A stretch of 64,000 nt of DNA from positions 15,062,471 through 15,126,470 of the forward strand of contig CM037878.1 in assembly GCA_021292165.1 (NCBI GenBank), given 5' to 3'. The DNA comes from Shinisaurus crocodilurus. Taxonomy: Eukaryota; Chordata; Lepidosauria; Squamata; Shinisauridae. Every line of letters begins with the position of its first letter. Positions within the stretch are counted from its first letter, which is position 1. The position numbers were made by a program, and so were the translations under genes. Below are positions 53,274 to 64,000 of the stretch, piece after piece. The notes beneath the pieces were generated by a model. That model had not been told where the DNA came from and did not search any database. It was given only the letters and a program-made list of their open reading frames with translations.

Positions 53274-54777
53274 AATGCCAGTCTAAGTCTTTCTATTACT
53301 ATAATGCAGTAAATTTGGTTTCGCTTTCTTCTTTGGCTATAGCAAGTAAAAACCAAGCATCCAAGCATCACAGTACAAAGTAGACTTAATTAGAAAGTCA
53401 TGGCCTTTGGCCATGCTGGCTGAGGGATGCTGGGAATTGTAGTGAACACATCTAGGCAGCACCAGGTTGGGGAAGGCTGCTTAATCACCAGGCTGCTGCC
53501 ACACCCCCAGAAGAGTTTTCATCTATTGACTGCTTCAAACAAGCTCCTCATTCTTCAGTTCGGCCATTAGATGGCAGTTTATTCTGAACTAGAATTGCTT
53601 TCTTCTTTATTATTCAGCCCTCCTATTTGGGCCAGTGTGCAAAAAAGGGGTTATGCAGATAATAATGTGCCACACCTTGGCTCTGCCAAAAGATGTTGAC
53701 GGTTTAGCCTATTAAATAAGGTTGGCCCCATTTATCAGGGACAACCTTATATATGTTTATGCCTACAATTAACAGTCAACAAATCATTTGCAGCCCACGC
53801 AGTGGAGACATTTCTGTTTTAAATGATACACAAGAGATGGAGATTTTGGAAAAGGAGAATGGTACCCCCTCTGCAGCTCTTTGAGGCAAGGCTCTGGCCC
53901 TGTCTGTTATTGACAAAGCATCAGATTCCAGACCTGCAAGGCATTTTATGAAGTGAAAATCTGACAAAAGATCCTGCATCAGCAAAATTATGTTCTGTAA
54001 TTTAAGGAGAGATGGGCATATGATCTCAAATTGGAGCTCAGCTTCTAGGTCCTCAAACCAAACAACTGCCTTTAGATCAAGGCAGGCCAAGAAGGGAGGA
54101 AGTGGAGGGAGGGACTGCACTGAATCATACTGATGCCAAGGCCCCCCCCCCTTCCCTGAAGTATATGCCATATTCCATACCGCCCCCCCCCCCCGGCTTT
54201 AATAAACAGAAATAGGCACATGCTTGTTAACACACCAACTCTCATAACAGAGACCACTTTCTGAGCTCCACCACCCTCCTCTATTAACACATTGTTGAGG
54301 CTCTTAACTGCCAACTGCAGCAGTTCTCAAACTACCAGCACCCTGCCTTCAGACCACTAAAAAAATGCTGGAGAATCCCAGTGGACCACTTTTTTCTTAT
54401 ATAAATCGAAACACGACTTGCTTTTTAAAATATATTTATTTCTTCAGCCACAGCATCGTAGTCAAAACCAGAGCCATGTTGTGAAAATCACAGTCCCTAC
54501 GCCAGGCTGTTAAGAAGAGCTCCTTTAACTAGTAAATTTATAGGAAAAATTAGTAAACTCCACCAGTGCTGCATTATGAAAATCACAGCCAGGACCTTGT
54601 TAGCCTGTTTGATAATCCGGCCCTCATCAAAACACCCACGGTCTCAGTTGTCAGAAAAAAATAAATCAAGTGCAGGGTCCAATACAGATATTCTTAACTA
54701 TTCCACAACCTTTTCATGGACCACATTTTGAGAACCTCTGGCATACTGTATTCATTTACACTGCAACAACCTCTCAT
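53274..54777. other. 3' flank, mostly unassigned
   Basis: A MITE fragment at about 53425-53485 ends CACCAGGTTGGGGAAGGCTG. No gene recognised. Confidence 0.45.
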
Positions 54778-54925
54778 CACGCTGGCTCAGCTTGACTGAG
54801 TGTGGAAAGCTAAGCAGGGTCAGGTCAGGCCTGGTTATTACTTGGATAGTTTCCTGCATTGAGCAGGGGGTTGGACACGATGGCCTTGTAGGCCCCTTCC
54901 AACTCTATGATCTATGAAATCTATT
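54778..54925 (+). mobile_element. 5S-head/CR1-tail SINE, internally deleted
   Basis: Lacks about 20 bp between TTACTTGGAT and AGTTTCCTGC and has GTCAG duplicated in the head. Confidence 0.8.
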
Positions 54926-55535
54926 GATACAATGGAATTGTTCTTTTGTTTAAAAATGCACAAGAAAAACAACCATTCAAAATATGCCATGCTGATTGTG
55001 CATGTGCAATGTCTGCACAGTGCCTTAATGTTCATGCACATGCATTTACATGCTTGTGTACTAGAGTCAACAAGATTCATCCATTTCACACTCAAGAGAT
55101 TTATTACCTGTGGGGAGGGAGCTGAACCCTGAAGAATGGCTGCTCTAACAAAATGTTAACAAGTCATCCCCAAAAGGCAAAAATTAGGACAAAACTGACA
55201 GTGGTGATTTACTAGGGAGAGGGACCAGAAAATAGTTCATCTCCCTGGTCAACAGGGACAGATGGAGTATATGCCATTCTCGCCATTGCCTGCACCCAAA
55301 CATCCATGCAGAATCCATTATAAACTCATAGGAGCCAGGAGCAGGCACCTTCCCCCTATTCTGCTAAGCCCACACGCCACACCTATGGGGCCATATCCAA
55401 GATCACTTAACCTCAAATTAGTTACCTCTTAATATCCTTTGCAGATCCCATCACGCTCGTAGTCAAGGTGATAAAAAGCTGCACTTTCCCCACCCTTTCA
55501 ATTACTGAAGTAGAAATTGGGTGTTCATTTTTCTA

Positions 55536-55756
55536 GATGTGTGGCATAATGGTTAGAGTGATGGACTGGAACTTGGGAAATCCAGGTTCTAGTCCACACT
55601 CAGCCATGAAGCTCACTGGGCGACTTTGGGCCAGTCACTGACTCTCAGCATGACCTACCTCACAGGGTTGTTGTGAAGATTAAATGGAGAAGAGGAGGAT
55701 CATGTAAGCTGCCTTGGGTTCCTTGCAGGCAAAAAGGCGGGATATAGAATGAATGA
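55536..55756 (+). mobile_element. Sauria-type tRNA-derived SINE
   Basis: Head GTGTGGCATAATGGTTAGAG with B-box AGGTTCTAGTCC; body GGGCCAGTCACTGACTCTCA; tail GAATGAATGAA. Confidence 0.82.
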
Positions 55757-56795
55757 AGCACAAAGGTAGGATTCCTCCACCTCCTGCTAAAGAGAGAAAA
55801 AGCTCTTGTCATATTAACTGCTATTGAAGTAGCTATTCTAGTTGCATAAAAATTCGCAATTCCGATACAAAACACACTGCGGTGCATCTGAACAATCCTC
55901 AGAAAGCTGCCCTGTGTTTTTTCCCATAACATTTTGAAAACAGCATCCCAGACAGATGTCTTTTGTAAGCAGTTGCTGTTAAAGAAATACACAAAACACC
56001 CACACATGCATGCACACACACACACACACAAACTCCTCAAAATGTGAGTCACTGGCTGACTTTTTGAGTTACTACGGGAGCTGAAAGAAAACTTCTCCAC
56101 TGTCAACGACAATCCCAGTCTGGAGAATAAAAATGCTTGGGTAATGCAGAAAACTGAGACAGTGAGCTGACAAGGCCATTGAAGGGCACAGAATAGAGGG
56201 CACCTTTTTGGCTCACCCGGCCCCCTGAGGACATTAACAACAAAAATGTATTCAGGTTACTATTCAAGAACTTTCAGAGATACCGACTTCATTGAAAGCT
56301 CAGGAAAGTGTTCAGCCTTTCCAATTTTATAGATCCTTCTTCAACCAAGAAATGCGAACATCTGTGACAGCAAACAGAAACAAAAATCCTTCAGTCTGAA
56401 ATAATAATTACAAACTAGAAAACAGCAAAGAGCTTTGGTTCAGCAATGGTTCAGCCATTGGCTATCTGTTGTAATAAATAACAAAAATGCTCTGTAGCTT
56501 GCATTCTACTGGAATATATTTCTCACACATGCTCATTCTCCCAATGCTGGGGTTCTTTGGTTTTTCTGCATTTCTCCACCTCAGCTCAGGGACAATTCAT
56601 GTGGTCCATATTGAGATGGGAAAGGTAATACTAGTTAGACTCTCTCCCCACCCACCCCGCCTCCTCACACCCAGTTTTCATTTGGTTATGTGGTCTTGAG
56701 AAAGCCTGCTTGGAACGTGTATAATTGTTATTACAGACCTTGATTGGGGGGGGGGGGGGATTAGCATAACTTGGAAATCTTTGTTCTAACGCAAT
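55757..56795. other. 3' flank, nothing recognised
   Basis: A (CA)n run near 56016-56030 and a G run near 56747. No exon called. Confidence 0.45.
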
Positions 56796-57031
56796 TTATT
56801 ATTTATTAATTATATTTATACCCCACCTTTTTTCCTGCAAGGAACCCAAGGCGGCTTACATAATCCTCCTCCTTTCCATTTTATCCTCACAACAACCCTG
56901 TGAGGTAGGTTAGGCTGAGAGTCAGTGACTGGCCCAAAGTCACCCAGTGAGTTTCATGGCTGAGCAGGGACTAGACCCCGGATCTCCGAGTCCCAATCAA
57001 ACACTCTCACCACTACGCCACACTGGCTCTT
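56796..57031 (-). mobile_element. Sauria-type tRNA-derived SINE
   Basis: Full-length minus-strand copy; its head (reverse complement of CCACTACGCCACACTGGCTC) is at 57031. Confidence 0.85.
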
Positions 57032-57468
57032 TTTTAATGTTTCCATAAACTGTAGCAGAAACCGAGGACCTATTCAATTTTAGTGTAGTATACGCATGTA
57101 GGAAAGGAGGACAGGACTGAGGCCAGATCCGCATGAAGTATCACCTCTACTTCCTGAATTGGCCTCCACAGTCACTTACAGACCCATCGCTAGAGTCTAC
57201 ACAATTTTTTAGAATTTCCTCCTTTTATAATTTTCTTTTTATAATTTATCCTGGAAGACAATCTTACTCGGTCACGAGTGATCGCCCACTACTACTACTT
57301 CCTGTACTATTGGAAAACTCATTAGACCACCCCTAAAGTATTATGTACAGTCCTGAAAAGGCTACCCTGGAAGTAAGTTCCTTTAAAAACGGCCCACACA
57401 ACTACAGGTTTCTCTTAATCACCTTGAGGACTAGAAATTTGTTACACACACCCAAGCTCAGAGAACTA

Positions 57469-57725
57469 CAGTAATACCTTGGATTGCAAGCATAATTCGT
57501 TCCAGAACCATGCTTGTAATCCAAAACACTCTTATATCAAAGCGAGTCTCTGGCGGGCATGAGCAGGGCCCGATTTCGGCCCGCTACGCCCGCTCAAGGC
57601 GAGCGGTTACATCCCTACGACTTGTATTCCAAGATGTCGCTTGTTTATCAAGTCAAATTTTAAAAAATGTGCTTGTCTTGCAAAACGCTCTCAGACCAAG
57701 TTACTTGAAATCCAAGGTATTACTG
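57469..57725. mobile_element. Tigger-like MITE, 257 bp
   Basis: Ends CAGTAATACCTTGGATTGCA and CAAGGTATTACTG form the best-preserved inverted repeat of this family in the window; TA flanks both sides. A central GC-rich stretch (57555-57610) is not shared by the other two copies. Confidence 0.88.
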
Positions 57726-60515
57726 TACCAGAGTCTCTTCTGAACTTTGCAGCTTTAGCAAGACTATGTAGGCTGCTTGCTAACTAAACCCGCTGCTTAC
57801 GAGGCAGCTTGCAAAATGGCTGCTAGCATGTTGCATCCACTTTATGGCTGATGTGAGCATCAAAGCCTGGCATGTACTGCAGTAGTTTTCAAACTGTGCA
57901 CAGAATCTTGGAAGCTTATTCAGTTAGATCAGTAATAGTAGATGGACTTCCCTGAAATTCAACAGCTTGCTCATCCCTAATTGATCTTCCTCTGCAATGT
58001 GTAGCCATAGGGAGAGACTCGGACTGTTTTAGGATGTGCTCTTAGTTCACGTGAGGGAACAGCAAACTTCAATAGGTCAGGAAAAGGGTCTGTGTGAATG
58101 GAGTGTTTCCCCTATTTTAGAACATGCAGCAGAAGTCTCTGGAAGGCACAGGGATCCCATGGCAGATATGCTGATGTGGAAACAATTGCTTGGTGTTGGA
58201 AAGTTTGAAAAATCGCTGCCTTATTGTTTCACTCATGACAGCCCGTACATCACTGCCAGGGAGCAGCAGATGCAAAACCAAGCCAGTGCCAAAGACACTG
58301 CAAGGGAAGTGGCAGAATGGGAGAACTGCAGTGTGCGCAGAAAAAAGACCAGACAAGCGGCTGTGGCGGTTTCAGCAACAACAAAACATTGGGAGCTTGC
58401 TTGGGGTGGGTGGGAAGAGGCAGGTGGGGATGGATCATTCTGCTACACAGGATTCTAGTCAAACTATGACAGGCAGAAGTACGCAAAATGCCAGGCAAAG
58501 ACATGTAAGGATTCATATTACAGCCTTACATATCCCAAAAGCATCCTGGCCTCATTCTGCTTAAAGCAGCCTGCAGTATTTCCCTCTGTTGCTCAACTAC
58601 TGTGGAAAGTAATTTGGGAGGCAGCACTTCAAATTGTGTAATGCTAAGAACACTGGCTGTGGTTATGCCCAACCGACAGCTATGGCACTTGGCTCACAGG
58701 TAATGTTCTCAACCTTTGGTTGTGGGCTTCCCGGAAGCACTTGATTGGCCGCTGTGGGTGATAGGATACTGGACTAGACAGACTTTTGGTCTGATCCAGC
58801 AGGGCTCTTTTATGTTCATATGTTGTCTCACAACCCTGTATCAGGTGGCACAAAGGATGAGTATTGGCAGGCATTAATAGATTTTCCTCAGGAGCCGTGC
58901 AAGTGCTAACATTTGCCCCATGAAGTCAGTCCCTGTATATTTAGCATTACTTTCTTGTATCCCTCATCAGCCACCCGGCACTAAATAGCTTTCAAGTTTC
59001 AACTGTCCTCTGAACAGCAGGATCTCTGTTACAGCAGTGCCAACAGGACAGCTCCCGTGGCAGCAAAGAGCTTCTGGAAATTATCACAGAAGTGGCTCAT
59101 TCCCTCATCACAATGTCTCCTCTGCAAAGCAGGGTGGCTGCAAACATGCTTGCTCATAATTCTCTGCAACCCTGTGCTGCTGAACCAAAAAATCTATTGG
59201 TCATCAGTCTCCCTCTCTCTCTCTCTCTAAAACATGCTATTTTCCTTTCTTAGACACCAGCAAAGTCATAGATTTCGTTTCTCTCCGACTCCTCACTACT
59301 GCTGCTGAGTTTCTATTATGACCCCATCTTATATAGCTTCTTCAGCAGAGGAAATCCAGGCTGAGAGGGTGTGTTTTTCTTTTTTCTTTCTTTCTGAAAC
59401 AGCAGTACTATGGCAACAGCACTTCTGGGGCAGCATTTCCCTCGATTCCCTCACATGCTCTGCCTTTAGCATGCAAAGTAATGGCTTGTTTTGCACACTG
59501 CAATATTAAACACATATAGTTCCAATGTGCATTTGTACTGCAAATATTTTTTTCCACCAGATTGGAAAAGGTGCTTTTCTTCTAGAATGCTTTCACCTCA
59601 GTCTTCCCTAGGAAAAGCAGTAAAATTAAATGTTACGTGAAGGGCGCAATCCTATGGTCTCCCAACATTGTCCGGGAGGGCCATAGGATTATTTGGAGCC
59701 CCAGCTCCTGTGACCTCAGACCTGGGCTCCAAATGCCGAGCCACCGCCCTGCCCTCCTCACAGTTGGAAAGAACTGCACTGGCTGCCTCCAAGAGGTCAC
59801 AACTCGGCCTTGGAGAGGAGGAAAAGGGGCGTTGCCGGGGGCGGGAGGGGGGTGGGACCGATGGCTTACACTGTATCCAGACAGCTCCCCAGCCTCCTTC
59901 CCTCCCACTCCGAAGAGCTTCATCTAGATCAGTGTTCTCCAACCTTGGGTCCCCAGATGTCTTTGGCCTACAACTCCCAGCATGCCCCAGCCAGCTGTAG
60001 ATGGCCGATCGGCTGTCTAGATGAAATGTGGGGCAGCCGAGATTGCCGCTTCCGTGCTTCATGCCCAGCATTGGATGCACGTAAGCCTCCGTGTTTGGAG
60101 GTTCACGTGCATAGAGCACGAAGGGCATTGGATTCCCCCCCACCCCCATAAAATAAACACAGTTTTTAAAGCTGTAATACTAAGCCTCTGAGAACTGGAT
60201 AGAGAAGGATCTACATCAGGTATCTGTCACCAGCTTTTAGGTTCATGGTCCAGATGACCATGCCGTTCCAAAACAAGTGGAATAAAGCTTCATCGCCATT
60301 CAAACACTCCTTTATTAAATACAACATAGGCATGAGTGTTAAAATTTCCTGCAGCTAGACAAGCAATGAACTCGCACAGGGATCTCAGCTGAAAAGCAAG
60401 GTTGCATTCCAGGAGAAAGTTTTTAGTATGAAGTGCACCAGGTGAGATGCATGTAATGTTACACAAACACCCCTTTCAAAACAAGAGAATACTGTTTTCA
60501 GAGGGCTGACTTTTT
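57726..60515. other. 3' flank with scattered repeat fragments
   Basis: A CR1-like 3' end at 58735-58832 (GGTCTGATCCAGCAGGGCTC) and a partial hAT MITE at 59930-59998. Several open frames of 60-140 codons lack any recognised domain and are not called. Confidence 0.45.
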
Positions 60516-60604
60516 CCCAGCCTTACCTGGATTTACCAGGTATTGAACCTGGGGCCTTCTGCTTGCAAAGCATGCAATCTACCACCAAGCTGCAGCCTTT
60601 CCCC
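60516..60604 (-). mobile_element. tRNA-derived SINE fragment
   Basis: The minus strand has A-box-like TTGGTGGTAGATTGC and B-box CAGGTTCAATACC at tRNA-like spacing, with no cloverleaf-quality acceptor stem. It is called a SINE, not a tRNA gene. Confidence 0.6.
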
Positions 60605-62442
60605 ACCTCTTCCTTGTGGTACCTTTCCTCCCAGCTTTTAATTAGCAGCAGAAACTGCTGTGTAGAACTGCTCTCTACATAGAACTCGAGATAAACAGAA
60701 TACATTTGTGCGAACATGCAGGCAATTTTTGTTTTGGAACATTTGGGAGTGACTTCACCCATAGCGCTGTACACCAGTACTATGAATTCAGTACAAATCT
60801 AAAGAGTGAGGAGAGGGTTTGGCCTTGCTGTAGGGAGCAAACAGCCCATTTCCCCATTATAAGATGCGGGAGAGGTATGCTTTCTAGCACTGGAAGGGGT
60901 GACGCAAACATTCTTCTAAGAAAGAAAAGAAAATGGAGTGTTACTGAAGGGGACTGGGTAGCCTTCAGTGGAGGCTGGTGGCTCTACTGTCAGTGAGGGC
61001 AGTGTGTCCCACTCTGGGTTGTAGTCCTGAACTGTTAAGGAGCTATCAGTGGTGCTTAACCTATTTGGGGGAGAGGGTTCAGCACCATGAATAGTTCCCT
61101 TAAAGTTCAGACTAAAACCCAAGAGTGGATGAACAAAATACTAGGTGTTCTAAGTTTTGTTTTGTTTAATTAAAACCACTAAATAGGGCCAGAAGAATGT
61201 CCAGTAGTAAATTGCGACCAATATAAACGTATACAGTTGTGGTCCTTTTTCTTGATTACAAAAGCAAAATGGTCTGTTATGACTCAGAGCAGTAGTATAC
61301 ACATGACAAGGTAAAGGGATCAATACATTTCTGCAATCCGCTGCAAGTTGTCAAATGCTAGATCTTGTTCAAGACACAGCATCTACTTACTGCTGGCTGT
61401 CACAACATAAGGCACTCTGGGGGGTTCAAACAACAGTGCTGCAGCTGATAACTGATGATTACAGGGAAATAATAACAATACTTAAGTCAGGTATCTCATG
61501 GTCTGTCAAAATTTCTAGAGCAGTAGGCAGGATTATGAAAATAGGGCATCCATGCCTGTCTTCCATGCAAGAGAAGTATCTAGAAAAGGAACAGATTAGC
61601 ATTACTTGCAAAGGCTTTCAATGATTTCATGGTGATTCTTGCCTTGAACACAGGACTCACAAGCCCTTACGGATATTATAGCCATAACCTGCTTGTGACA
61701 CGCATTTTACAACCCAATCCAAGGACTTGATGTGTCTTGGATAAGGTATCTAACCACCAACACAGAATCAGAAAATGATGTATGGCTGACGTTTCAAGGA
61801 TGTTCCATTAACGTTAACAAGCAGGTAGCCTCAATACATCTTGCAGCCCAGTTTGGACACTTAGGTTAAATCCTGCCTTGCTAAACCATAGTTTAGCAGC
61901 CAGGAACAAGTGACAAGACTGTGCACTCCTTCCTTGCCCCATCCTTTCCTCAGTGCTTAAATTCTGGTTTAATTAAACCACAGCTGTTACGGTATGTCCA
62001 AAACAGGGAACTGGTTTAAACTACCCTGTGTTCCAGAATTGGAAGAAGGGCAGGATACCAAAATATTGAATGAATTAATTAATTAATAAAAATGTACAAA
62101 GAGCATGGGCATGCACAAATATGTTCAAACCAATCTTTCTTGTTCCCTCTACACTTTGGCTTTTGCTGACAACTGTACATGAAATGAAATACAGTGCACA
62201 GTAGCAGCATTTTGTCCTCCTAAATGAAATATTAACGCAACAATATTTCAGAAGTTTATCAGCAGCTACCACCTGCTTCAGCTCTCATTCTATCTCCCAT
62301 GCAACCTGAAGGGCAAGCTCTGCCCCTCAAAAATGTGCACACCATCTCCCAGCAAACACTTTATAGCACTTTTCCATTAACGATCTCTACATGCTGGGCA
62401 AGGAAAAACCTAAGAAAAATGTTCAGGAAAACTTTTCTCCCC
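60605..62442. other. 3' flank, nothing recognised
   Basis: No exon, RNA gene or complete transposon recognised. Confidence 0.4.
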
Positions 62443-62592
62443 TGACTTTGGGCCAGTCACTGACTCTCAGCCTAACCTACCTCACAGGGTTGTTGTGAGG
62501 ATCAAATGGAGAGGAGGAGGATTGTGTACCTTGAGTTTCTTGCAGAAAAAAGGCAGGATAGAAATGAAACAAACAAACAAACAAACAAATAG
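62443..62592 (+). mobile_element. Sauria-type SINE, 5'-truncated
   Basis: Starts in the body at TGACTTTGGGCCAGTCACTG, lacks the tRNA-like head, and ends in an (AAAC)n tail. Confidence 0.75.
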
Positions 62593-63784
62593 GAAGGAGA
62601 GCACCAACTTCCTCACAGGGACTTTATGAGGGTTATAAGGCTTTAGCTTCATGATATCTCTACAGGAGACAAAATTTCTTGTTAGATTGCCACATTATTT
62701 GGTTGACTGACATAGTTCTTCAAAATAATTCCTTGTTCAAAGACTAGACTACTTCTCAGTCCTCTTCCAATACAAACAGTAGGAATGAACAGCCCAACTC
62801 AGTACACAACTCATTGCATTCCACCAGTAACCAGCTGCAATCTTGTCCTATGGAACACCCTAATTTTCCTTAATGAGAAGTTGTGTCTACAACACTGTTG
62901 GTTAAACTGTGGCTCATGAGCCAATGAGCCTTCCAGGAAGTTCCAAAAACCCAAACAGAATTGGAAATAAGTGGATGCACTAGTGTCAATGCTAGTGTGC
63001 ACATGCAGGTATTTCAGGCTGTTGTTGAAGGGAGGGAGAAAAAGTATCAGACATCTGGGATAGCTCTTGGGTGATGAGGAACACTCAGGGATTCTCAGGG
63101 CTAAGAGGGAAGGAAGTAGCAGTCAGTAAGATAGTCTCAGGGGAGGGAAGAGGAACATGGCAGAAGCTGTGAAATGGCTCTCAAACATATACATCCTAAT
63201 CCTATTTACTCAAAATAAGTCCCTATGATTTCAGTGGGATTACAAGTACATAAAGGACTGCAGCCAAAGAAAATTTTGGTAAGCAATTCTTTGGTTTTAG
63301 AACTTTTGCCATCTCTATCTAGTTTGTAACAAAGTTCTTTGATTTTGCTAATTTTTTATAATGCCTTAGCATTAGTATAGTACTGTGGTTTTCAATACAT
63401 TGCTGCTTGTCTTTCCATGCGATGTTCAGCTGCAGGGGACTCCTGGGCATAATCTCAGTTCATGAAAAGCAACACTGAAGCCCCATAGGCCTGTGCCTAG
63501 TGCTGGCTGAGCATCCTAAATCATGCCCCCAAATCCTCCGAAGCATGCAAGAGTTCCTCTGCAGATTAAGTGAATGTAGAAAGGGTCCCCTAAAGTTTAG
63601 GGCCTAAGAAAGCAATCTGGGGCCATAGGATAATTCAGATTCCCAGATCCAAGGTTGGAAACAGAGCTCCGACCTTGGAGTGGGGAATCCGTGCTCAGAT
63701 CCTCTCCCCACCCTTGCAACTAGGGGAGAAAGAGCCGTGCCAGCTGCCTCTCCAAGGTCAGGAAATCTGGCTGGCCACTAAGTG
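62593..63784. other. 3' flank, nothing recognised
   Basis: No exon or complete repeat recognised before the CR1 fragment. Confidence 0.4.
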
Positions 63785-64000
63785 TAATACTCTGGAAGAC
63801 AGAAACAAAATTCAAAGTGACCTCGATAGGCTGGAGCGCTGGGCCGAAAACAACAGAATGAAATTTAATAGGGATAAATGCCAAGTGCTGCACCTAGGGA
63901 GAGGAAACCAAATGCAGAGTTACAGAATGGGGGACACTTGGCTCAACAATACTACAAGTGAGAAGGATCTTGGAATTGTGGTAGATCACAAACTGAATAT
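63785..64000 (+). mobile_element. CR1 LINE coding fragment, runs off the window
   Basis: A plus-strand frame reads like the CR1 RT C-terminal region (LERWAENNRMKFNRDKCQVL; then [17 protein letters not shown]). It matches, in the opposite orientation, the CR1 at 18453-18712. Confidence 0.8.

Noticed and set aside
60516..60604. Possible tRNA gene on the minus strand
   Set aside because: A- and B-box-like motifs are present but I could not form an acceptor stem or a convincing anticodon arm, so it is a tRNA-derived SINE.
52435..64000. Expected KNG1 neighbours such as EIF4A2 or HRG
   Set aside because: No helicase or His-rich cystatin exon was recognised in the 3' flank; the next gene may lie beyond the window.

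Overview
The window comes from a squamate reptile (lizard or snake) nuclear genome. The repeat content points there: tRNA-derived SINEs of the Sauria type, SINEs with a 5S-rRNA-like head and a CR1-like tail, CR1, L2 and L1 LINEs, many hAT and Tigger-like DNA elements, and solo LTRs. The one host gene I recognise, kininogen (KNG1), carries a bradykinin with Thr at position 6, as known from non-avian reptiles and birds. I cannot name the species.

Layout. Bases 1-1010 hold nothing I can assign. Bases 1011-7955 are a complete, apparently very young LTR retrotransposon: two 1133-bp LTRs with no difference that I could see, 5-bp target duplications, a tRNA-Leu-like primer site, a polypurine tract and one uninterrupted gag-pol frame. 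Its domain order is gag, protease, integrase, reverse transcriptase, RNase H. The integrase precedes the RT, although the proteins are of Ty3/gypsy type. This is the hallmark of the Gmr1-like group.

From 10875 to 52434 the plus strand carries the exons of KNG1, spread over about 41.6 kb. They are the last exon of cystatin domain 1, the exons of domain 2, two successive sets of domain 3 exons, and the large terminal exon with bradykinin, a short His-rich segment and the conserved C-terminus. The signal peptide and the first two domain 1 exons were not found and probably lie upstream, so the retrotransposon probably sits in a KNG1 intron. An 8-9 kb block containing a domain-2 third exon plus a whole domain 3 is duplicated in tandem (about 29.9-38.6 kb and 41.4-49.5 kb). 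Exon phases (0 in, 0 out) make the block frame-neutral, so a four-cystatin kininogen is possible in principle. However, the first block has a 1-bp frameshift in its first exon, and a LINE insertion at its last exon that duplicated about 135 bp of the exon boundary.

The introns and the 3' flank (52.4-64 kb) are packed with nested transposable elements. Several have clear target duplications: hAT elements at 12861-14354 and 20640-21640, solo LTRs at 11420, 25902, 35456 and 39674, L1 insertions at 15589 and 48506, and a large foldback at 30.4-31.2 kb that may be Penelope-like. Some are present in one kininogen block and absent at the matching site of the other, so they are younger than the duplication. 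No second host gene was recognised downstream; a CR1 coding fragment runs off the right edge.
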